From Streptomyces sp. H27-H5 (GTDB lineage: Bacteria > Actinomycetota > Actinomycetes > Streptomycetales > Streptomycetaceae): a stretch of DNA of 64,000 bases. The stretch is taken from NCBI RefSeq assembly GCF_026627505.1, contig NZ_JAPNLK010000028.1, positions 1 to 64,000 on the forward strand, in the 5' to 3' direction. How positions within the stretch are numbered: the first letter of the stretch is position 1; each line of letters begins with the position of its first letter. The notes under the pieces are model-generated. The model was not told the DNA's origin and searched no databases. It worked only from the letters and a program-made list of their open reading frames with translations. The position numbers and the translations under genes are program-made. Below are positions 58,818-64,000 of the stretch, one piece after another.

Positions 58818-60436
58818 TAGCGGCGGTAGCCCAGCACCGTCATCATCCCGGCCTCGGCGTGGTACACGTTGTGGCAATGCACCATCCACAGGCCGGGGTT
58901 GTCGGCGTCGAACTCCGCCGTGAGGGTCCCGTTCGGCAGGATGACGGCGGTGTCCTTGCGTGCCCCGCCCGGCTTCGCGCCGAGGGCGAAGGTGTGCCCG
59001 TGCAGGTGCAGCGGGTGCCACATCGTCGTGGAGTTGGTGAACTCCAGCCGGACCCGTTCGCCCGCCTTCACCGGATGCCGCCGATCCGGCGCGTACGGCT
59101 TGCCGTCGAAGGCCCAGTCGTACGCCGCCATCCCGCCCGTGAGCCGGATCCTGATCGTGCGGTCCGCCGCCCGGGAGGCCGGTACGGCCGGTTCGGCGGC
59201 CCGCAGCGCGTCCGCCGTCAACGGCCGACCGGCCAGTTCGGCGGGCCGGGTCGCGGCGGTCGGCGGCGCCCCCGCGCCGGTGCGGAGCACGGCCAGGGCC
59301 GAGGCGTCGGCGCCCTTGCCCTCGGCGAGCGCGGTCAGCGGGAAGACCCCGTCGCCGGCGGTGACCAGTACGTCGTACCGCTCGCCCATGCCGAGCAGCA
59401 GTGAGCGGGCCGTGGCGTGCTCCACCGGGAAACCGTCGGTGTGGGTGACCGTCAGCTCGTGCCCGCCGAGGGCGATCCGGTAGGCCGTGTCCCCGCCCGC
59501 GTTGACGATCCGCAGTCGGATCCGGTCCCCGGGCCGGGCGGTGAAGACCGACGGGTCCTGCGCCACCCGGCCGTTGACCAGGTGGTACGGGTACGCGACG
59601 TCGCCCGCGTCCTTGCCGAGGACGTCGCTGTCCCCGCCCATCAGGACACGCGACGGGCCACCGCCGGCGTCGGGGGTCGGGGTCGGCGTCGGGGCGGAGC
59701 CGTGTCCGGCGTGACCGCCCGCACCGGCGCCGCCCCCCATGCCCTTGCGGAGTTCGGCGAGGACACCGTCCGGCGTCGACCCGTCCACACCGTCGAGCCA
59801 GTCGTCCAGGACGACCACCCACTCCTTGTCGTACGCGAGGGGCTCCCTGGGGTCCTCGACGATCAACGGGGCGTACAGGCCGCGGTCCTGCTGGACCCCC
59901 GAGTGCGGATGGAACCAGTACGTCCCCGGGTGCGGGACGGCGAACTCGTACCGGAACGAGCCGCCCGGGGCGACGTCCCGCTGCGTCAGCCCCGGGACCC
60001 CGTCCATGTCGTTGCGCAGGGCCAGCCCGTGCCAGTGCAGGGACGTGGCCCGCGGAAGGTTGTTGGCCAGGGTCAGGGCGAGGGTGCCGCCCGCGGTGAC
60101 CCGGACCTCCTGGCCCGGCAGCCGGTCGCCGTACGCCCAGGAGCGGACGGTGCGCCCGCCGCCGAGGTCGAGCGTGCCCGCGGTGGCGGTGACGCGGACC
60201 TCGGTGCGCGGGCCGGCCGCCGCCCGGGCGGCCTCCGCGGCCCGGACCTCCGGGCCGGTCGGGTCGACGTAGCCGTCGGGGGAGCCGGCGGAGGCGCCGC
60301 CGGGGTTGGTCGCGTCGTGGTTCATGGAGTCGTGGTCCGTGGCCGGGCCGCCGCCGGAGCAGGCGGCGAGCAGCCCCGAGCCGGCGACGGCGAGTCCGGT
60401 GCCGAGCACGGCACGACGGGTGGGGAGCGAACGCAT
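58817..60436 (-). CDS. Multicopper oxidase (Tat-exported lipoprotein)
   Basis: A 539-residue laccase/CueO-like oxidase. A twin-arginine signal (TRRAVLGTGLAVAGSG) ends in a lipobox LAAC. All four copper motifs are seen: SLHWHG, TYWFHPHSG, HPLHLHGH and MVHCHNVYHAEAGMM (T1 Cys, His and axial Met). A Gly/His/Pro-rich loop near 245-265 and an N-terminal HDSMNHD may bind copper. Oxidises Cu(I) or phenols outside the cell. 95 nt downstream of the DUF6153 gene and probably in its operon. Confidence 0.92.
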   Translation of the reverse strand: MRSLPTRRAVLGTGLAVAGSGLLAACSGGGPATDHDSMNHDATNPGGASAGSPDGYVDPTGPEVRAAEAARAAAGPRTEVRVTATAGTLDLGGGRTVRSWAYGDRLPGQEVRVTAGGTLALTLANNLPRATSLHWHGLALRNDMDGVPGLTQRDVAPGGSFRYEFAVPHPGTYWFHPHSGVQQDRGLYAPLIVEDPREPLAYDKEWVVVLDDWLDGVDGSTPDGVLAELRKGMGGGAGAGGHAGHGSAPTPTPTPDAGGGPSRVLMGGDSDVLGKDAGDVAYPYHLVNGRVAQDPSVFTARPGDRIRLRIVNAGGDTAYRIALGGHELTVTHTDGFPVEHATARSLLLGMGERYDVLVTAGDGVFPLTALAEGKGADASALAVLRTGAGAPPTAATRPAELAGRPLTADALRAAEPAVPASRAADRTIRIRLTGGMAAYDWAFDGKPYAPDRRHPVKAGERVRLEFTNSTTMWHPLHLHGHTFALGAKPGGARKDTAVILPNGTLTAEFDADNPGLWMVHCHNVYHAEAGMMTVLGYRR

Positions 60437-60531
60437 GGTGTACCTCGCGGTGTGGCGATACGAGTGGAGGGGCGCCGAGTGCCGCCGCCCCCACCGCCGT
60501 TCGGGCAGGCGGGGGCGCGGCGGGGCCCGTC

Positions 60532-61038
60532 CTATACGCGCAGTACCGCCAGCCGACGCAGGAGTTCCCGGGGCGCCGGCGGATCCGGCCCCGCCGGCGC
60601 GCGTGCCGCCCCGCAGGGGCCGGCCTCCGGGCGCGCGGGGCGACGCCGGGCCGAGCCGCCGAGTGCGAGGAGCACCAGCCCGGCCAGCACGGCCAGGCAC
60701 ACCGACATCGGGTCCATGGCGGGTCCGGGCGCCGGGCGGGCCTGTGGCCGCCCGGCCGGCGGGAGGTCCGCTGCCGGCGGGAGGTCCGAGACGGACGGGA
60801 GGCTTGCGGCCGTCAGGAGGCCCGCCGCCGGGGCCACCGCCGGGGCCGTGTGGGGCGACGCGAGGTGATGTGCCACACCCGCGTCCGCCCGGGCAACGGA
60901 GTGGGCCGCGGTCGCGTCCTCCCCGGTGTGGGAATCGGCCGGATGGCCCCACGTGTGCATCGTGACGATTCCCAGCAGCAGAACGGCGAGCAGCGGCAAC
61001 CGGGGCCACCGGGCGGCTCGTCGGGCGCTGCACGTCAT
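60532..61038 (-). CDS. DUF6153-like His-containing membrane protein, copper-locus partner
   Basis: A 168-residue protein. An N-terminal TM/signal segment (LPLLAVLLLGIVTMHTWGHP) is followed by a His/Ala/Pro-rich extracellular loop (HPADSHTGED, AHHLASPHT) and a second TM near 118-138 (MDPMSVCLAVLAGLVLLALG) with a basic tail. MHT..GHP is the hallmark of DUF6153. Proximity to the copper oxidase and an upstream CsoR-like palindrome suggest copper handling. ATG at 61038. Confidence 0.75.
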   Translation of the reverse strand: MTCSARRAARWPRLPLLAVLLLGIVTMHTWGHPADSHTGEDATAAHSVARADAGVAHHLASPHTAPAVAPAAGLLTAASLPSVSDLPPAADLPPAGRPQARPAPGPAMDPMSVCLAVLAGLVLLALGGSARRRPARPEAGPCGAARAPAGPDPPAPRELLRRLAVLRV

Positions 61039-61045
61039 GAGTGGA

Positions 61046-61065
61046 ACCCTACCCGGGGTGGGTAT
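61046..61065 (-). promoter_or_regulatory. Candidate CsoR-like copper-responsive operator
   Basis: On the minus strand the site reads ATACCCACCCCGGGTAGGGT, an imperfect palindrome with the C-tract/G-tract architecture of CsoR operators, 8-27 bp upstream of the DUF6153 gene. A separate TCCGA-CCG-TCGGA palindrome follows at 61065-61077. Confidence 0.5.
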
Positions 61066-61110
61066 CCGACCGTCGGATCGGCCCCGTACCTGCTGAGGAT
61101 CAGTCGCACC

Positions 61111-61893
61111 ATGTCCAGAGAAGACTCGTCCGTGCGGAGCGCCCTGCCGGTCGCCGTCCTCATCGGACTCGGCGCCACCGCCTACACGGCGTGGGTGCTC
61201 GAAGTCGTTCTCTCGACCGGCCTCAACCCCATCGAGACGTACGTCAGCGAACTCGCCGCACAGGACCAGCCCCTCGGTGGCCTCTTTCGCGCCACCGACT
61301 TCATCGCCGGCCTGCTCGTCTTCGCGGGGGGCCTGCTCGCGCTCCTGCGCCTCGCGCGGTACGCGGACTCCCGGCGCCCCTGGGCCGTCCTCGGCTGGGC
61401 CGGCGTCACCCTGTTCGGCGCGGCCACCGCCGCCGACGCCTGGCTGCCGCTGAGCTGCCAACCCACCGCGGACCCCGAATGCGCCGCCCGGGAGACCGCC
61501 GGACTGGTCCCGGCCACCCACCAGGCCCACGCCGTCAGCAGCAGCCTCGCCATGACGGGCGCCCTCGTCGGGATCGTGACCCTGACCGTCGCCGCCCGCC
61601 GCTACGACCGGCTCGCGCCGCTCGCCCGGCACGGGCCCGCGCTCGTCGCACTCGAACTGCTCGCCACCGCCTGGACCCTGACCGCGATCGCCATGTTCAG
61701 CGCCGGCCGCGGCACCTGGGCGCTCGGCGCCGGCCAGCGGCTCCAGGTGCTGATCGTCGCGGTCTGGCTCGCCCTGCTGGCGTACTCCGTGCACAAGGAA
61801 CGCCGCACCTGGTGCTGTGACACGGTGAACCTTTCCGGTCACAGCACTGGCCCGCCGCAGATGAACCCGCCGCACGAGGAGCGCCGTACGTGA
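61111..61893 (+). CDS. DUF998-family membrane protein
   Basis: A 260-residue protein with six hydrophobic segments (LPVAVLIGLGATAYTAWVL to LQVLIVAVWLALLAY). DUF998 signature region: LNPIETYVSELAAQDQPLGG and LFRATDFIAGLL. Function of the family is unknown. The 3' end overlaps the next start (GTGA), so the alpha/beta hydrolase is co-translated. Confidence 0.85.
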   Translation: MSREDSSVRSALPVAVLIGLGATAYTAWVLEVVLSTGLNPIETYVSELAAQDQPLGGLFRATDFIAGLLVFAGGLLALLRLARYADSRRPWAVLGWAGVTLFGAATAADAWLPLSCQPTADPECAARETAGLVPATHQAHAVSSSLAMTGALVGIVTLTVAARRYDRLAPLARHGPALVALELLATAWTLTAIAMFSAGRGTWALGAGQRLQVLIVAVWLALLAYSVHKERRTWCCDTVNLSGHSTGPPQMNPPHEERRT

Positions 61894-62945
61894 GCCCGAC
61901 CACGAGCCCGTCCACCCCGCCCGCCGGTCCGTCCACCCCGTCCACCCCGTCCACGAGCCCGTCCACGCCGTCGACGAGCGCGCGCGGGGGCCCGCGCGGT
62001 CTGTTCATCCGCCCGGCGGGCGGTGACGGTGTCGTCCTGCACGTCGTCCTCCGGGGCAGCGGACCCGTCGTCGCGCTCAGCGCCGGGCTCGCCATGGCCT
62101 GGTTCGACTGGGACGGCGTCGCGGAACTGCTCGCCGCCGAGGGCCGGACCGTCGTCACCTTCGACCGCCCCGGACACGGACTGAGCGGCCCGGCCCTCGC
62201 GCCGGCCACCGCCGCCGGCGAGGCCCACCGGATCGCCGGGCTGCTGGACGCACTGGGCCCGCACGTCTCGGGGGCCGGGGCGAGGGGAGGTGCCGGGGAG
62301 GGTGCCGGTGTCCCGCGTCCCGGGATCGGGCCGGTCACCGTCGTCGGGCACTCCATCGCCGGGTTCCACGTCGAGGCCTTCGCCCGCCTGTACCCGGAGC
62401 GGACCGCCGCCGTGGTCCTCGTCGACGCCAGCGTGGAGGAGGAGCCCCGTACGGTCCTGCCCGCCGCGCTGCGGCACGGCGCCGCCCGCGCGCTCGGCCG
62501 CGCCGTGACCGCCGTCGGACTCCCGGCCGCGCTGGGCCCGGCCGCCCGCCGGAGCGTCGCCCGGGCGTCGCGGGTCGGCGGATCCGACCCGGCCGCGCGG
62601 GACCTCGTACGCCGCTGCTACCGCACGGGCCGGGTCTGGCGCGGGGCCCTGCTGGAGAACGCCGGATACCCGGACGCGGCCGCGGAGGTGCTCGCGCTGG
62701 GGGAGACGCACCCGCTGACCGTGCCCGCCACCGTGCTCGCCGGACACGACGGCACCGACGGGCGCGGGGCCCTGCGGTGGCTCGACCGGCAGGCGGGCCT
62801 CGCCGACCGGCTCGGAGCCCGCCTCGACGTCGCGGAACCGGCCGGGCACCTGGTCATGCTGGATCGCCCGCACCAGGTGGCGCGGGCGATCCTCGATGCG
62901 ACGGACCCGGACCGGGCGGGCCGGACCCCCTCCGGCGACTCCTGA
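61890..62945 (+). CDS. Alpha/beta hydrolase
   Basis: A 351-residue hydrolase. The N-terminal ~30 residues are a Ser/Thr/Pro repeat (STPSTPST). Oxyanion region LSAGLAMAWFDWDG, nucleophile GHSIAG (Ser), acidic VLAGHDGTDG and catalytic His in EPAGHLVMLDRPHQ. Closest in form to haloperoxidase/esterase-like hydrolases. Couples with the DUF998 gene. Confidence 0.87.
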   Translation: MSPTTSPSTPPAGPSTPSTPSTSPSTPSTSARGGPRGLFIRPAGGDGVVLHVVLRGSGPVVALSAGLAMAWFDWDGVAELLAAEGRTVVTFDRPGHGLSGPALAPATAAGEAHRIAGLLDALGPHVSGAGARGGAGEGAGVPRPGIGPVTVVGHSIAGFHVEAFARLYPERTAAVVLVDASVEEEPRTVLPAALRHGAARALGRAVTAVGLPAALGPAARRSVARASRVGGSDPAARDLVRRCYRTGRVWRGALLENAGYPDAAAEVLALGETHPLTVPATVLAGHDGTDGRGALRWLDRQAGLADRLGARLDVAEPAGHLVMLDRPHQVARAILDATDPDRAGRTPSGDS

Positions 62946-62962
62946 CCGGCGGCGCCGGGCGC

Positions 62963-63373
62963 TTACGCCTTGGGGGCCTGCGAGATCCGCACCATGTTCC
63001 CCGAGGGGTCCCGGAAGGCGCAGTCGCGCGGCCCCCAGGGCTGGTCGATGGGCTCCTGGAGCACCTCGGCGCCGGACGCCCGCAGCTTCTCGAAGGTCGC
63101 GTCGAGGTCTCCGGCGCGGAAGACGGTCATCGGCAGGAGCCCCTTGGTGAGCAGCTCCTGGAGGGCGTCCCCGTCGGCCTGCGAGCGGCCCGCGTGCGGT
63201 TCCGAGAGCACGATTTCCAGGTCCGGCTGGTCATCGCTGCCGAGGGTGACCCAGCGGAACCCGCCCGAGGCGACGTCGTTGCGCGACTTCAGGCCGAGGG
63301 CGTCGCGGTAGAACGCGAGCGCCTCGTCCACGTCGTTGACGGTGATGTGGCAGTACTGGAGTGAGATGGTCAT
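62963..63373 (-). CDS. VOC-family protein (glyoxalase/bleomycin resistance-like)
   Basis: A 136-residue protein with one pair of beta-alpha-beta-beta-beta modules: LQYCHITVNDVDEALAFYRD at the N-terminus (metal His), PDLEIVLSEPH and the C-terminal RDCAFRDPSGNMVRISQ. Typical of VOC enzymes of unclear substrate. The ATG is 7 nt after TAGCGT, so leaderless initiation is possible. Follows the AraC gene by 10 nt, probably the regulator's target. Confidence 0.88.
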   Translation of the reverse strand: MTISLQYCHITVNDVDEALAFYRDALGLKSRNDVASGGFRWVTLGSDDQPDLEIVLSEPHAGRSQADGDALQELLTKGLLPMTVFRAGDLDATFEKLRASGAEVLQEPIDQPWGPRDCAFRDPSGNMVRISQAPKA

Positions 63374-63383
63374 GCGTTCCACG

Positions 63384-63824
63384 CTAGGGCGCCGGGTCCC
63401 GAACCGCTTCTCCGTTCCTGCTCGGCAGGTCCCGGGTCGGCCTGGTCGTCAGTTTCGCCAGACACGCCGGCATCGCCGCGACGGCCTCGTGCTTCCTGGC
63501 GCGGTACGCGCTCGGGGTCTCGCCCACCAGCTCGGTGAACCGTGAACTGAAGGAGCCGAGCGAGGTACAGCCGACCTCCATGCACGCGTCCGTGACGCTC
63601 GCCCCCGCGCGCAGCAGTGCCATCGCGCGCTCGATGCGGCGGGTCATCAGGTAGCTGTAGGGCGTTTCGCCGTACGCCGCGCGGAACCGGCGCGAGAAGT
63701 GCGCCGGCGACATGAGCGCGTGGCGGGCCATCGTCGGCACGTCGAGGGGACAGGCGTACTCCCGGTCGATCAGATCCCGTGCCCGGCGCAGGTGGGCGAG
63801 GTTGGCGAGATCCTGGGGGTCCAT
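63384..63824 (-). CDS. AraC-family regulator (HTH_18 only)
   Basis: A 146-residue regulator consisting only of the DNA-binding part: two HTHs spanning residues 12-110 (CPLDVPTMARHALMSPAHFS, then ATDACMEVGCTSLGSFSSRF-like SVTDACMEVGCTSLGS) and a short C-terminal extension. It has no ligand-binding domain. The ATG is 7 nt after TAGTGT. Its immediate downstream partner is the VOC gene, a common Streptomyces pairing in which the regulator controls the VOC gene. Confidence 0.87.
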   Translation of the reverse strand: MDPQDLANLAHLRRARDLIDREYACPLDVPTMARHALMSPAHFSRRFRAAYGETPYSYLMTRRIERAMALLRAGASVTDACMEVGCTSLGSFSSRFTELVGETPSAYRARKHEAVAAMPACLAKLTTRPTRDLPSRNGEAVRDPAP

Positions 63825-64000
63825 GAAATCGACACTACACCGGCCCCCCGGGAGCCGCCCTGACCTGCGAGGACGGGCCGCGTGGCCGTCGTTTGAGGGG
63901 CCGCGCGCGGGGCGCCGGGGCGCGGCCCCCGCCGCCGGGCGGTCCGTGTCGGGGCGGGCGCCGCCGGGCCGCCGCTACCGGCCGGCGTAGACCCGCTCGG

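Noticed and set aside
63975..64000. Possible 3' end of a minus-strand gene reading ERVYAGR then TAG
   Set aside because: Only eight codons are visible at the window edge; too short to support a call. The 176 bp from 63825 otherwise shows nothing recognisable.

Overview
This is a very GC-rich chromosomal window with GTG, TTG and one probable CTG start, strong codon-position bias, Tat and lipoprotein exports, a WhiJ-like HATPase/XRE/DUF397 trio, DUF6153, LAXTG sortase tails and AfsR-like regulators. All of this points to Streptomyces or a close relative. It is mostly conserved housekeeping and metabolic sequence, interrupted by patches of decay. No CRISPR array, tRNA, rRNA or large biosynthetic gene cluster was seen.

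Layout. 0-5.6 kb: the 3' end of an IS110-type transposase, an exported amidase, a methyltransferase, the regulatory trio (its XRE member is frameshifted) and an SDR. 5.8-15.3 kb: two blocks of acyl-CoA beta-oxidation genes (FadE34-like fused acyl-CoA dehydrogenase plus SCP-x-type thiolase; MaoC hydratase, Zn alcohol dehydrogenase and 17beta-HSD4-like SDR). Each block is headed by a near-identical palindrome matching the mycobacterial KstR consensus. They flank an FG-GAP exported protein and a receiver-like protein. 15.3-22.4 kb: HAD phosphatase, a conserved actinobacterial operon (Nif3, zinc-ribbon protein, RNase H/phosphatase), the RNase P RNA and a MerR regulator with a membrane partner. 22.5-26.1 kb: a degenerate AraC gene and an RNase II-type gene split by a complete 1,628-bp ISL3-type element with 8-bp target duplication.

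26-34.5 kb: YaaA, a prim-pol domain protein, TetR, DDAH, Rsm22-like methyltransferase, a Bcr/CflA transporter, SDR, PhzF and GNAT. 34.5-42.2 kb: iron supply. The efeUOB operon is intact behind an iron box. The heme-uptake locus is broken in three places (hmuV and hmuT internally deleted, a LAXTG surface protein reduced to its tail), although the permease and an iron-box-controlled heme oxygenase survive. 42.3-51.1 kb: methionine aminopeptidase, small proteins, F420-dependent NADP reductase, a broken TerD/RecB-like nuclease fusion, an M50 protease and a 1,114-residue AfsR-like regulator. 51.2-64 kb: a DrrAB-type exporter, panB, an exported phosphodiesterase, nadE, a copper oxidase pair, a hydrolase and a VOC/AraC pair.

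How it works together. The beta-oxidation enzymes supply all four steps of one side-chain cycle and appear to be co-controlled by a regulator encoded elsewhere. Iron starvation would derepress efeOBU and heme oxygenase, but heme import by this locus looks dead. Many genes start 6-7 nt after a TANNNT -10 hexamer, so leaderless transcripts are probably common here.
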